Program-made: the position numbers and the translations under genes
Origin: Crotalaria pallida
Taxonomy: Eukaryota > Streptophyta > Magnoliopsida > Fabales > Fabaceae
DNA length: 64,000 nt
Assembly: GCA_037953625.1 (NCBI GenBank)
Contig: CM075655.1
Coordinates: forward strand, 116,815,001-116,879,000
Reading direction: 5' to 3'
The notes under the pieces: model-generated
The model's input: the letters and a program-made list of their open reading frames with translations, nothing else
Database searches by the model: none
Told to the model about the DNA's origin: nothing
Shown: in pieces, positions 24,311-37,237 of the stretch
Layout of the letters: each line of letters begins with the position of its first letter
Numbering within the stretch: the first letter of the stretch is position 1

Positions 24311-25944
24311 AAATAACCAAATTTCTTAAATGATGCTGCAATTGGTGTGCTTACTATGATACTCCTAATACTATTACAATTAGAATTGCTGATGTTCTCG
24401 TGTAAATTCCAACCAGCCTCTTTCACTGCATGAAATCCAGCTGGGTGAATTCTATTTTCCTCACATCCATGTTTCTATCTTCATTCTTTTAAGATTAGGG
24501 GCAGTTATAGCATTTCCAACGATCATTTGTTATTGGTAGGCAATCTCGGTCAGACGGATGCAACATATATTGCATTATTGCTTAACGAAACTAACTACCT
24601 GAGTGGTTGAAAACTACTGAAGTTATTTGGCAGATAAACAAGGCAATAATGCAGTAGACATTTGGTCATAATTAAAGAACTAATGGTTTAATTAACTAAT
24701 ATAAATCGAAACTATCGATATCTAATCTACTTCTCTGTGATCATATGTCATAAGAAAAAAATAAGTGAAAAAATAAAAAAAGTAATGCTATGGAAGCTGT
24801 GGGAGTGGGAACAACATTTTCGAAAATCAAAAGTATATCCATGTAGGATGATACTTTGAGATTCTATAACTCCTTTATTTAATCTCATTGATATATTAAT
24901 TAAAATTTTTGTTGATTATGATCGAGAAATGACTAATAAATATAGTGACAGTTTTAGCTTTTGTTGTACAAGTGATTTTTATTAAAACAGAATTTGAATT
25001 TGAGCATCTATAATCATCTTAGATGATAAATATGACAGAGCAAAAAGGAGATTGACAAGATGTTTCGGTCAAAAATCAATTTTTTTTAGAGTGACGAATT
25101 TGGTTTCTCAAATTTTTCGACTAGGACATTTTAGTTCCTTAAAAATTATAATTCACTTTTTGTCCCTAAAAATTTATAAAATATCACTTTAGTCGATGTT
25201 CATTTCCTTAACTACCGTTACTGTTTTCGTTGACGAAGTAGCTTATGTGGTTGTTACTTGACATCTGACTGAGATCTAACATTAAAATGACGTTGTTGCC
25301 TTCTTCAATTGAAAATAAAAAAACCTAATTAAGTTTCTGGAGAATTAAATTGTACCAATTAAGTCCCTAAAGAAATTGACAAAGTACCAAATTGATTCAC
25401 AAAAGTGAGAAAACGCACCAACAACATTGGTAATCTCCTTGTTGCAGATATAGTCACAGGTCCTACACTGGGCTTACTTGAAACATTGCTAACAGACTAC
25501 ATTTTAAGTACAAGGTAATAGAAATCAATGTTAAACAACTTCAAGTATTATAACGTAATTGAGAAAAATAGAAAAAAAATTAACCTGTGTTGCTTCTTTG
25601 TGAGGATTCAAATTTTTTTAAAATTTAAAGAAGAAGAAGAAGACAACGACATCGTTTTAATGTAGCAAAGAAGCAACACAAAAATGAATTATAATTTTTG
25701 AGGGACTACAGTGTCACAGTCAGAAAATTTTAAAGACCAAATTGATACTTCACTTTTTTTTTTTTTTTTTAAATGAAAGATGAGCTAAAAATTATTAAAA
25801 ATAGAATAAGATGCATTATTTTCCCCTTAAAAAAAAAAGTATCCATTGCAGTATTGCACCCAAAAAAAAGCATCCAAGTAATTTTCTATCTATCTACCTA
25901 AGATTTTTCATGAATGTAACCAAAATTACAATCACATACAAAAA
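24311..25944. other. Intergenic region with an imperfect fold-back repeat (about 25058-25790)
   Basis: The left part carries ATTTTAGTTCCTTAAAAATT, CTTTTTGTCCCTAAAAATTT and an AACATTAAAATGACGTTGTT block. The right part carries the inverse AACGACATCGTTTTAATGT and AATTATAATTTTTGAGGGAC. This looks like another decayed inverted-repeat element. No gene seen. Confidence 0.55.
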
Positions 25945-28900
25945 ATGAGACACACATCATCACTAATCGGTGCCCTTCTTATAGCAAACATTCTCATGGC
26001 CACTCGTCTCACCCTCACTCTCACCTTCTCTCGCTCCATCATTCCCCCTCTCTTAACCCGAACCCCTCGTTGTTCCCATTTTAACCCCAAACAATTCCCA
26101 AAATCCTTTCCTTGTCCCCTCTGGTCATCCTCCTTCTCCTTCTGCCTCCACACCCTTCACAAGTCTAAGTCAACTTCACCTCTTTCCTCCTTCTCCACCT
26201 GTTCCATGGCTTCTTCCGCACCACCCCAAGACGACGACGTCGCATCGAATCCTCTTCTCCAGGACTTCGAATTCCCTCCCTTTGACTCCGTTGAACCCAA
26301 ACACGTGCGACCCGGCATTCGCGCAATCCTCAAAAAGCTGGTACCAAGTTCTCGCCTTTCTTCCATTCTTTGATTCATTATCATGTTTCGGATAATGGGT
26401 CGGGTTTGATTCGAGTTTTTTTTGTTTGTTTGTGTAGGAGAGTGATTTGGATGAATTGGAACGAAATGTTGAACCGTCGTGGCCCAAATTGGTGGAACCG
26501 TTGGAGAAGATCGTGGACAAATTGTCAGTGATTTGGGGCATAGTAAATCATCTCAAGGCTGTTAAGGATACTCCTGAGCTTCGCTCCGCTATTGAAGATG
26601 TCCAGGTATTGTTTTATTTATTTATTTTTTGTCATGTTTGTTTGTAGATTTAATTTAATTGTTTTTGGTCCTTTAACATTTTTTTGTTGGTCTTTTCTTA
26701 TATTTTTCAAAATTTTTGGTTTTAGTACTTGTGAATGATGTGCCAACACCGCAGTTGGCCATGTCAGCAATCATCCGCGTCATAGTTGGGGATTAAAAAC
26801 AAAACTTTGAATCATTCAAGGATCAAAACCAACGAAAGGTTTTTCTAGGGGCTAAAACAAAAAATTATTAAGTTTTTAGGGACCGAAAACATATTTAAGC
26901 CTTGTTTTTATTTTATTTCTTTTGGTGTATTTATTTCGGAGTAATGATATATAAAGCATACAAATAAGCCTACACCACAAGAAGAATGTGACATTTGTTA
27001 CTTGTTAACCAATTGATAGTAAGCAAAGTACTACTTTGTCACTCGTCACTTTCTTTGTGGTGTAGGTTGATTTGTAGATTGATTTTGTAGGCATTTTTTG
27101 TGATATAGGCTGATTTGTAGATTTATTTTGTAGGCCTATATATCATTTTGATTATTTTGGGAATTGCTGCTAACCTGTCTTACTTAGGTAACATCTGGCT
27201 TGCAAACATAACACGTGTAATGATGCTAGTTTTTTGTTTGCAGGCAGAAAAAGTTAAATTTCAGCTAAGATTGGGGCAAAGCAAACCTATTTATAATGCA
27301 TTCAAAGCCATTCAAGAATCTCCTGATTGGCAGTCGTTGAGTGATGCTCGCAAACGTATTGTTGAAAGTAAGTTTCTTGTATATCTTCTGTTGTGGTTTT
27401 ATTTTTGTGTTGGCATGTTAATTACTAAAGCTGAGTTGCTTGAATTGCTCTTTGTTACATCCCGATGCTTCTTCTCATCTGCTAGATTTTCGTTTTATAA
27501 TGGAGAACTGTAAAAGATGCTGGATGTGTTCTATTCTCGTGAAGTCGTGCGAAATAACGTGTTGTTCTGTTTACCATTCACTTGTAACATATTGTCTTTT
27601 ACTTGTCATTTTCCTCTTACTCCTACCAAGTAACAACTGTACTCGTTTGCAGGCCAGATTAAGGAGGCGGTTCTTAATGGTGTTTCTCTTGAAGATGATA
27701 AAAGAGAAGAATTTAACAAAATTGAACAGGTGAGCTCTTATAACAAATAAAATCGTGCATGCTATTTGGTTACCTTCATTTACACAGATCCTCTTTCCCT
27801 ACATGGGCGGAAAGTGAGGCCATGGGTTTGAAAATGTGCGTATTTTGAATTCTTAATGTATTCGACTTTCAAAATATACTGCAAGATAAGAAAGATGGAC
27901 TGATGATTTTTTTTTTTTTTTTTTTAAAAAAATTTTGGAAATCGGAGAGTCGTATACAAGTATACAACCAAGGTTGTCAAATCGAGATTCGCATCGTGTA
28001 TCGACAGACCGAAATTCCGAACCGTGAATCGAATCGAATCGGGAATCGTAAGATACAGAACTAATAATAAAATATAGCATAAAATATATTTTATATAAAT
28101 AAATAAAATATATAAGCATTTTTAAGATAAAAAATTCATTGAAAACTAAATATAAACCTCCAAGTTCATGTTAAAAACTCAAAATAAGTCAAAACTCAAA
28201 ATTCCATAAAGAAACCACCAAAACAAACAAGACCAAATAAGTTCTATCACTTCTATGACAAAATAAATCATTAGTCATCCCCAAGATCAACATCACTTAG
28301 TTCGTCCTCCTCATGTAATGTCAATTCTTCATGTTCATCTTCAACTTCTACAATCTCTTGAATTTCATTCTCATCTTCAATCATAGGAGACTTTCCCTTA
28401 TTATTTCTAGCATTTAAGTTTCTTGGACCTATTTAAAAAAAAAAAAGATTTAATAAGTGTTTAGTTTATGTAACTATTTAGAATATATATAGGGAGATAA
28501 GTTGTAAATTTTAAAGCAATACCTCTCTTCCTTTTCTTGCTTGGGGCTCCCTCCTCCAAAGTAAAACACTCATGTATGTCCATCCAAGAAGTATCGATTG
28601 GTAAGCAAGGCTCCTCCGTTTCAGTAATCCACTCATCATCTGATTCAATATCAGATAAACAAATTGGATCATAAGTATCCCCTTTCCCCTCTCTTGTCTT
28701 TTGTCTCATCTCCAATTGAAGATTATACTTGACATAGACAAGAGCATTCAATCTTTGTTGCTCCAATCGATTTCTTCTTTTGGTATGCACTTGATCAAAA
28801 GTGCTCCAATTTCTTTCGCAGCCAGTGGCACTACATGTCAAACCCAAAATCCTCATGGCTATCCTTTGTAAGATGTTTAATAAGTTATAACTGTATGAGA

Positions 28901-31900
28901 CATTGTGACAAAGCAAGGGACAAGGAAAAAAACGAAGAGATTGAATGAAGGGCTGTAGAAAAAAAACAGAAAAGAGGAATGAAGGGTGTAGGAAAAAAAA
29001 ACGTGCAGGGATGGATGTAGAACAAAAAACAAGTGAAGAATGCTGTGAGTTGAGTTGTGACAGAGAAGAGAAGTCTGTTGTAGCCTTGTAGGGAGAGGAG
29101 AGAACCTAAAAGAGAATAGGGAAGGATGTGATTCTTCATAGTGGTTTAAAATCTTAATTATTTGGTGGAGATTTTGTGCAGAATTAATTAGGGGAAGTGA
29201 AAAGGCAAAGGATGGAGTGGAGAAGAATCAGAATCGATGGAGATTTGGAGCCAAAATAAAAAAAACGGATCGTCTTCTACCTCTTGATGGGCGCGCGACC
29301 CAGAAACCCGACCCGTTTCGGGCGCGCGACCCGGAAAACCAGAGAAGAGCATGAATCGCGCGATACGTCGCCAGATCGCGATTCAGCCGCGATTCACCGA
29401 TTCGCCGCCGATTCGCCACCGATTCAGTGAAAAAAACGATCCGGCTTCCGATCCGCATCGCTGGGTGCTGTTTCCGTATCGTATCGCGATTCGTATCGTA
29501 CGATACATACGATACCGACTACACTGTATACAACAGCTTGAAATTCCAATTTTATTAGCAAATTGCAGTTTATGGCAAGTAATAAGATTGAGTTATTTTG
29601 CTTAATATCCAACTAAAGCACACCATATACAGTTAAGTGATAAATTTTGATTGAATGATGGTTATACTCATTCCAGAAGCAACCTGGTTGAATTTCGCAC
29701 TTAAACAAGTATTCAAATGATGGTGCTGTTTTTTGTTCATATGTAATTTAAATTTTTTATCCTTCCATGCATAGGAGCTGGAGAAGTTATCACAAAAGTT
29801 TGGAGAGAATGTTTTGGATGCTACAAAGAAATTTGAGAAGCTAATCACAGATAAGAAAGAGATTGAAGGATTACCTGCTACTGCTCTTGGATTGGCAGCA
29901 CAAAGTGCAGTGTCCAAGGTATATCATGTCAACATATTATTATTATGACATTCTATATCACTCTGGTTTTTATTTACTTTATTGGTACATGCAGGGGCAT
30001 GCAAATGCCAATGCTGAAAATGGGCCATGGGTAATTACGTTGGATGCTCCGAGTTATATTGCTGTTATGCAACATGCTCGCAACCGTTCTTTACGCGAGG
30101 AAGTCTACCGGGCATATATAACACGTGCATCTAGTGGTGACTTGGATAATACAAAAATAATTGAGCAAATTTTAAAGCTTAGATTGGAAAAGGCCAAGCT
30201 TCTCAACTACAATAACTATGCTGAGGTATGATTCTTTCATTATTGAGATTTAAGATTACAATCCTAGTATAGATTGGTGATGTATAGTCCATCAGGTTAG
30301 CATGGCAACCAAAATGGCAACTGTTGATAAAGCTGAAGAACTTCTAGAAAAGCTTCGCCTAGCTTCATGGGATGCTGCGGTGCAAGGTATTGGATGAGAT
30401 GTGTTTTTGATTTAGCGTATGCTTCAGGCTTTAAATTTATATTTATGTTTTAACGTATGCTTAATTAGTTACTTATGGGGAAATGCATCTTGTATAGACA
30501 TTGTGGAGTTGGGCCAAATTGTCATTAAATATTCCAAAATAGCAAAAACTAGAAGTCTTTTTAGCAGGATTCCAGTTTTCAACACCTAATAGTTCTGAGA
30601 GATTTTGCATTGAAATTTGGTTCTTGTTATATATAATTTTTGAATGTCCATTGTCCTTTAATCAGGCAATAATTTAGCTGGTGTATCTTTCTTCCGTGCA
30701 GATATGGAAGACCTTAGGAAATTCTCCAAAAGTCAGGGTGCGTCTGAAGCTGATGATTTGACACATTGGGACATTAGCTTTTGGAGTGAGAGGCTTCGTG
30801 AGTCAAAATATGACATTAATGAGGTTGCTTTCTCTCACTCTCTCTTCCTCAACTCTAAGATTCGAGTTTTAACAAATAACTGTCAGATATGATGCTAACA
30901 GATCTGGGATTCTATTTATTTGAGTAATTTTCTACACAACTACGTTAATTGCTGTCAAATTGTGATTGATAACTAATGTAGGCCTTGTATATAACCTATT
31001 GATACACATTTTCTGCATAGTTAAAACGAGATGTTTTCATTTTCAAAACCTTGTTGCTGTGTACATAGAAGGTTTCATTCTTTGTTTTTATTCCTTATGA
31101 TTATTTTGGTCATTTGAGTAAACATTTTTTGTTCTCTAGCACTATACCATGACATATTGTATTAAAGGACAGTTTCATAATTTGGTTCATTGTACTTAAT
31201 AAATTCTGGTTATTATATGTTTTCATGTCAACCTTATAGGAGTTTCTTCCTCCTACAGTTCCCTTATTATAGTTTATGGTTTGCTAATTGTATGCTTCAT
31301 TGAATAATGTACCAACCTTTTCAAGATTCCATTGCTTTTAATAATGTCTTAGTATTTTTTCATTGAAACTTCTAATCTGCCTTTGTAAAGTCAGACTTCT
31401 TGCTATTGTGTCTTGTAGGAAGAGCTGCGTCCGTTTTTCTCTCTGCCAAAGGTTATTGATGCACTCTTTAACCTTGTAAGAACACTTTTTGGCATTGAAG
31501 TTGAGCCGGCGGATGGTCTAGCTCCGGTAACTAAATTACTTCCTTTTCATCTTTGGTTCTTGTTTTGGAGGGCATCCATCTTAAATTGACTTACTAATGA
31601 TTACTTTTATTCAGGTTTGGAATAATGATGTTAGGTTCTTCCGTGTAAAAGATTCTAAAGGTAGTCCAATTGCATATTTCTATTTTGATCCGTATAGTCG
31701 TCCTTCTGAAAAAAGGCAAGGTGCATGGATGGATGAAGTGTTTGCTCGTAGTCGTGTATTATCACGTGATGGTAATTCAACAAGGTTGCCTGTTGCACAC
31801 ATGGTGTGCAATCAAACACCTCCAGTGGGAGACAAGCCAAGTTTAATGACATTCCGTGAGGTAACTTAAGTTTTACTCCATGTATCTGTTTTGTATTTTT

Positions 31901-34900
31901 TCAGCTAGGCTCATTATATGCAATTTGGCCCGATGAAGTCATATTAATATATTTCAAACTTGTCTTGTGTTTTTGCCAATTGCTTAACTAGTCAATACTT
32001 ATAAAAGGTGGCTGATTATAATAGTATTGATTGATAATTTAGGATGACATATCAATATAGAACTTAAGATACAATAGCTTGCTGATACAACTCTTAATGT
32101 GATGAATAAGCTGAGGTTACTAGTTGTTAACTTAATATATAAATTTATAATGCTTCACCACTATTTCTTTTGTTCTCTCCTTTTTTCTCAGGTTGAGACT
32201 GTCTTCCATGAATTTGGCCATGCTCTTCAACATATGCTTACCAAGCAAGATGAAGGTTTGGTTGCTGGTATTAGAGGAATAGAGTGGGATGCTGTTGAAT
32301 TACCTTCCCAATTCATGGAAAACTGGTGTTACCATAGGTAAATAGGAATATATGTCCATATGAAGTTTATACTTTATGCCCTTATCATATTTGGATGTTA
32401 CTCTAATCTTTCCTTTTATCATAACCAAAATGAAGAATGAACTTTCTAGTTTCTATGTTATTGCCTACTTTATTTAATGTATTTAATTATATTCTTCATC
32501 CCCTTTTTTGTTTGAAGTCTCCCAAGAAATTTATGAAAATATATACATGCATTTATGGGGCGTTTGGAAATTATTGGGCCCGTTTACAGGTTGTTTTCCC
32601 CGAGCTGACCCCTTATATCAGTCAATGAGTTGCATATTTTGATGTTGAAACAGTTACGATTTTTTAATGAGTGTCATGTATTTCAGTATTTATATACTTA
32701 TGGCATTTTAAATGTTCAGAGAGACTTTAATGGGTATTGCAAAGCATTTTGAAACCGGGGAGAGTCTCCCTGAAGAAGTATATTTGAAGCTTGTTGCTGC
32801 TAGGACTTTTCGCGCTGGATCTCTAAGTCTTCGGCAGGTCAGTACGAACGTATTGGTTAATAATTCCTTACCGTATTTTTATTTAAAAGTTGCATATGTT
32901 ACCCTTATCAGCTTACCATTTTTTTTCAATGGCATCTTACGGTTCTTGTGCAATGGAATTGAAGTAGAAACCTACTTTTTCGTTTCCCATTCCAAAATCT
33001 GTCCTGCGATAACTATTTTTTTCTTGTGGGTTATATATAGGCTTAGCAGTATGTATTAGTATTGGTGCTCAGGGAATCTCCAACTTAACTCTTTTTCCCA
33101 TTTCTCTTGCATAAATAGTGCTTAGATGCTTATTTTTCAGTGTCATTCATATCCTTGTAATATGGCTTCACTTTGCAACCCCAAAATTGTCTTTCTATCA
33201 TCTAGTTGTTGCTTGTGTTTGAAGGATGGAATAAAACTGGTTAAGATGCTATATAATTCTTTTCAAAACTTTGTTTTGCTAGTTAGAGTAAACATGTGCA
33301 AGGGCGTCTGATGTTAGGTGGTTAAGTCCCACACTGGATAAATGAGAGGAAGAGCTTTGGATGGTGCCAAGATCCTTAAGCTAGCTTTTGGATCAAGCTG
33401 GTTCCTCTCCAATTTTGACAAGCACTCCTTCATGCCGATCACTCTTCCAAGCCCAAATGCCACCATGCCAAAATAGATGTTAAGGCCAAAAGCCGAATTT
33501 CTCCAAAGCCTAATGTTAAACCATTTAGCACATACCATATCATGCCAAAAGTCACAGTTATAATTGCATTCTTCATAAAGCTATTTTCTTGGTTTCTATT
33601 AATTCTTAAGCGAACTATCTAATTTGTTTGTATGGATTCAATGTTGAGTGTAACTACTAACTAGTTTTTCATGACCTTACTTTCTTATGCTGCGGTACTT
33701 ATGTTTAAAATACAAGACTTCCCTTCTAATCTATATCCAATTAATATAATTTGCAGTTAAAATTTGCAAGTGTGGATCTGGAACTTCATTCAAAATATGT
33801 TCCAGGGGGACCGGAATCTATTTATGATGTTGATCGGAGAGTTTCTGAGCGAACTCAAGTGATTCCTCCATTTCCAGAGGACAAGTTCCTTTGTAGCTTT
33901 AGTCATATCTTTGCAGGTTTGCTTTGTCTCTTAAATCTTTGTAATTATGTGAGGTATCTCAACAAAGCTTAACTTTAAATTTGTTTTATGGATTTTGCTT
34001 TTGCTAGGTGGATATGCAGCTGGATACTATAGTTACAAGGTATATTCATTTCTTTATCAATAATAATTTACATTTTTCGTATGTTGAGAGTCTTTTATCC
34101 TTGCTTCTTTACCTTTGTTTTGGTAGACTAGTTCACTTATTTTCTAGACTTTTTCTTTTTGGCTTCCACCCATTACTCTTTGGCCCCCATTACTCTTTCC
34201 GCTTGAAACAAGGCGGAAACAAAATAAAACAATTTTCACCTTATGCAAGTCGTATTATCTTCCCCCTTTCCAAAGTCGTAAATAAAATAGAGTATTCCGC
34301 CTTTCATCATGCGGAAACATTAAAAATTTGTTATAATACCAAAATAGCCCCTCCGTTCATTCACGTACAAAAGGGAGGTGGAGGGTTCACGAAGGGGCAT
34401 TTATGGGATTTCAACATTTTAATTGTTCCGCTTCTTAAAAGGCGGAAGTATTTCCGCTTTTAAATAGTCGGTAATTCTTCCGCCTTATGCAAATCGGTAG
34501 TAAATTAAAACAGTTTCCGCCTTTTGAAAATTGGAAATCATCTTCCGCCTCCGTAAAGTCGGTAAATTAAGGGCAACTGGGGGTCAAAGAGTAATGGGTG
34601 GGGGCTAAAAAGAAAAAGTCATTTTCTATTGCACTTTTACCTTCGCCCGCAAAACTCCCTCTCTCCCTCCAATAAAGGATAAAATAAAAATGATATCTTA
34701 TGGTGAATTTGTCTTTTATGCAGTGGGCTGAGGTGTTATCTGCTGATGCTTTCTCTGCATTTGAGGATGCTGGATTGGATAACAGCCAGGTATATTTGAT
34801 TTTAAAAAAAATCTGTCTATAAAGATTGACTTTACATTTTTGAGCCCAGCACAGTTGGTAGATGACTGGGTTTTTTAAGCATGATGTCAAGGGTTCGATC

Positions 34901-35509
34901 CCTGCCGGCTGCCGTGGGTATGAAAAAAACTTTGTTGGTAGAGGCAAAACCCACTTCGGTGATCTACGCCTCAAAGGGGATTAGTCTTCGACTGTCGGTT
35001 ACCCTTGGTGTACACAAAAAAAATACCAAACATGTATTAGAAAGTATAAACTCATACTATGATTTAGTATATTTACCAAACATGGCCCTGGTGAGATTAG
35101 TTAAGTTTCGTTGTCTTGGTAGTATTGTTGACATCTACGCAGGCCCTTGTGGTCAGGAGTTAGGACTACTTGCCACATGTTTGATTGTGATCATTATGTG
35201 TACAGGCTGTTAAGGAAACAGGACACAAGTTCAGGGAGACCATTCTTGCTCTTGGAGGTGGCAAGGCACCACTGGAGGTTAGATAATACTCCACCACCAA
35301 AATTATTTTTTTTTCATTCCTTAAATTTTTTAGTGCAGTTTGTTAATAAATAAAAAAAGTTTTGGAAAATATATGGTAGATTTTGATCTAATGTGTTGAA
35401 CATGTTATGCTGCTTCATGTAGGTCTTTGTGCAATTCCGTGGCAGAGAACCAACACCTGATGCTTTGCTCAGGCACAATGGTCTATTATCAGTTGCAGCT
35501 TCAGCATAG
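25945..35509 (+). CDS. OOP: Organellar oligopeptidase A (M3 family zinc peptidase)
   Basis: A zinc metallopeptidase of the M3A (thimet/OpdA) family that degrades short peptides, including cleaved targeting presequences, in mitochondria and chloroplasts. Seventeen exons join in frame: 25945-26340, 26438-26605, 27244-27367, 27653-27729, 29775-29918, 29995-30225, 30296-30386, 30702-30823, 31419-31526, 31615-31860, 32192-32337, 32720-32837, 33757-33916, 34008-34039, 34724-34789, 35206-35277, 35423-35509. The product is 795 residues. The N-terminus is a long Ser/Arg/Thr-rich transit peptide. An in-frame ATG at 25996 would shorten it by 17 residues. The catalytic motif HEFGH is at residues 575-579 and the third zinc ligand is probably Glu 605 in VELPSQ. 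Downstream FAGGYAAGYYSYKW is typical of the family. Introns 4, 14 and 15 carry transposon insertions, but the coding frame is clean. Confidence 0.96.
26655..26905. repeat. Inverted-repeat element in OOP intron 2
   Basis: The left part TTTTTGGTCCTTTAACATTT and the right part AAGTTTTTAGGGACCGAAAA are approximate inverses. It resembles the 'ggtccct' fold-back family seen at 15001-15487. It is spliced out with intron 2. Confidence 0.5.
27968..29525 (-). mobile_element. hAT transposon remnant inside OOP intron 4
   Basis: The element is bordered by the 8-bp direct repeat GTATACAA (27960-27967 and 29526-29533), the target-duplication length of hAT elements. Terminal sequences are imperfectly inverted (GTTGTCAAATCG left, GTAGTCGGTATCG read inwards from the right) and rich in TCGTATCG/CGATAC repeats. 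A C-terminal transposase fragment is encoded on the minus strand. The element makes up most of the 2045-bp intron and lies opposite to the host gene. Confidence 0.78.
28271..28916 (-). pseudogene. hAT transposase C-terminal fragment (dimerisation domain)
   Basis: The minus strand encodes the hAT C-terminal dimerisation signature: RILGLTCSATGCERNWSTF followed by HTKRRNRLEQQRLNALVYV. A short intron-like gap (donor near 28522, acceptor near 28429) joins SKKRKRG to a very acidic tail (EVEDEHEELTLHEEDELSD) ending at a stop at 28271. Splicing is in frame. The catalytic N-terminal half and the BED zinc finger are absent, so this is a 5'-truncated transposase. Confidence 0.8.
34147..34620. mobile_element. 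474-bp non-autonomous TIR element in OOP intron 14
   Basis: Inverted ends of about 40 bp (GACTTTTTCTTTTTGGCTTC on the left; GACTTTTTCTTTTTAGCCCC read inwards from the right) are flanked by the 8-bp direct repeat ATTTTCTA (34139-34146 and 34621-34628). The size and TSD length suggest a hAT-type MITE. The interior has many CCGCTT/AAGCGG and TTCCGCC motifs in both orientations. Non-coding. Confidence 0.85.
34845..35015 (+). mobile_element. tRNA-derived SINE in OOP intron 15
   Basis: It has an A-box-like GCACAGTTGGTAGATGACTG and a perfect B-box-like GGGTTCGATCC, then a body with GGGGATTAGTCTTCGACTG and an A-rich end. The 'GGATTAGTCT' core recalls the SINEs at 9515 and 18022, but the head differs, so it may be a sister family. 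Confidence 0.65.
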
Positions 35510-37237
35510 ATTTAGTTACTATTAAATTCAAATAAGTGGGACTCATAATTTTATTTCATATATTTTCTTACGTTTACATATTCATAATTGAATTTCACTT
35601 GCAACATTTAAAGTAATTTAAAACTTATCAATTATTTTGCTATTAACTTCTTAGCACAACCAGCTAGTTTGCAAAATATTCAAAACTACCACTGCATGCA
35701 TGGCACTCGAATTCGCTTCCATATGGATACCTGCATTATTTCAGAGATTCTTGAATGAATTGTTATTGTGAACTTAGCTTTAAGCAAGCACAGGCTACTT
35801 GCAGATCTTATTGTGAGATGGGGTGGCCAGACAAAACATTATAGCTCACTTGCTCAATGTATTTTTGGTGGTAGCTTTTTCCATTTTTTTCACACCCTCC
35901 TAAAATATAATAATAAGTGGTTAATTGTGAAAGTTACATTCTAACAACATAGATCAATGCCTTCAAGTCTTTCTTAAATGGTGGGTGGGCAATCTAATTT
36001 TCGAAAGGATCAATCTATTTTTTTGTATAAACGTATTTGGAGGGAAAACCGCGTTGAAAGCTTAGAAACGATGCATGAGACGAAAACTAGGGCAAAGCGG
36101 CCATGGAAATGAAAGCAAATAACAGGCTTGGAGTATTTGGTGGTGGTGATGGTTAGATACCGTGAAAATGAAATGTAGTTGGGTTATATCTATTTTGTGC
36201 TTAAGAATTTATTTAAATTTACTAAAAAAAAAAGTTGGCTCTTGGGGAGAATCAATGGTCAAGATTGATTGGTCATTGCCATTTTTTTTTACTTTAATAA
36301 TCGAAAGGATCATGAATAAATATCAATACAAATATATTACTGTATCATAAAAAAAAAATTACAATTCATCTTTAAGTACAAAAAGAATATAAATGTAAAA
36401 ATGGTATAAAAATTCGAGACATGTTAATCTATTTGAGACATAACCTAACTCAAACTCAAAATTATACTAAAAGATATTAGAGCCTGTTTGTATACGCGTT
36501 TGACCAGACCCTGTCAAACGCAAAAGCTTCTTCTCATTAGAGTTTGCCAAAACGTCCGTTTAGAGGCCATGTATCGCAGATCCAAACAGGCTGTTAATTA
36601 TAAATACTGTTTTCAATTCAAAGACTAAATAATATGTCTTTAGAACATTGCTTAAAAAGATGAAAGTGATAATTTTGTATAGAAAAATGATATATTTTGT
36701 GTATCGATAAAAGTTAGACTTAGTTTTTTAATAATAAATTAATACCCCGTTTGTATTTCTTAAAAAGTGCCCTGAAAATTACAGTCGTTAATATAACCTA
36801 TAATATTATACTCCTATTCATTTACTTTTCTTTTCTAGCAGTTACTTATCTTGTCATTCCAATTATGAAGTCAATTCTATTTACTCTAACTCTTCCCTTT
36901 TAAATTGCGGGGTAAGCAACTCACTGCCATTGTTCAACTCACTTTCTAACTCTGTGCAACCACAAAAAGAAGGGCAAAGTTTAAAAAAAAAAATGTGTAC
37001 ATGGAGTAGTACATAATATGCTTTTCACGATTCCACTTTATCAATAAGAAAATCATAAAGGGAAAATAAATAAATAAATAAATAAAAGGCAATAAAATAA
37101 AATATAGTAGTTCAAAATGAAATGAATAAACTGAGGTAGACGTAAGTTGTGAAATTGTAAGAAGAGAACCAAAAACACAGTGCGGTTGTTGAAGTTGGTA
37201 GTGGATCTAAGAAGAAGAAGAAGAAGAAGAAGAAGCG
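35510..37237. other. OOP-BRK1 intergenic region
   Basis: It holds the OOP 3' region, a 114-bp MITE (36480-36593) and the BRK1 promoter with a GAA-repeat 5' leader (37211-37235). No gene seen. Confidence 0.6.
36480..36593. mobile_element. Tourist-like MITE, 114 bp
   Basis: Inverted termini GAGCCTGTTTG and CAGCCTGTTTG (read inwards) are flanked by the 3-bp duplication TTA (36477-36479 and 36594-36596). This fits a PIF/Harbinger-mobilised Tourist MITE. Its termini differ from those of the full Harbinger element at 762-5564. Confidence 0.75.

Noticed and set aside
28885..29139. Hydrophobic minus-strand ORF upstream of the hAT fragment
   Set aside because: Phe/Leu/Ser low-complexity sequence within the transposon. 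Not the missing transposase N-terminus.
34008..34463. 151-residue ORF overlapping OOP exon 14
   Set aside because: Mostly intron and MITE sequence. Only its first codons correspond to the real exon, in another context.
34881..35213. 110-residue ORF in OOP intron 15
   Set aside because: Translation of a SINE and intron sequence.
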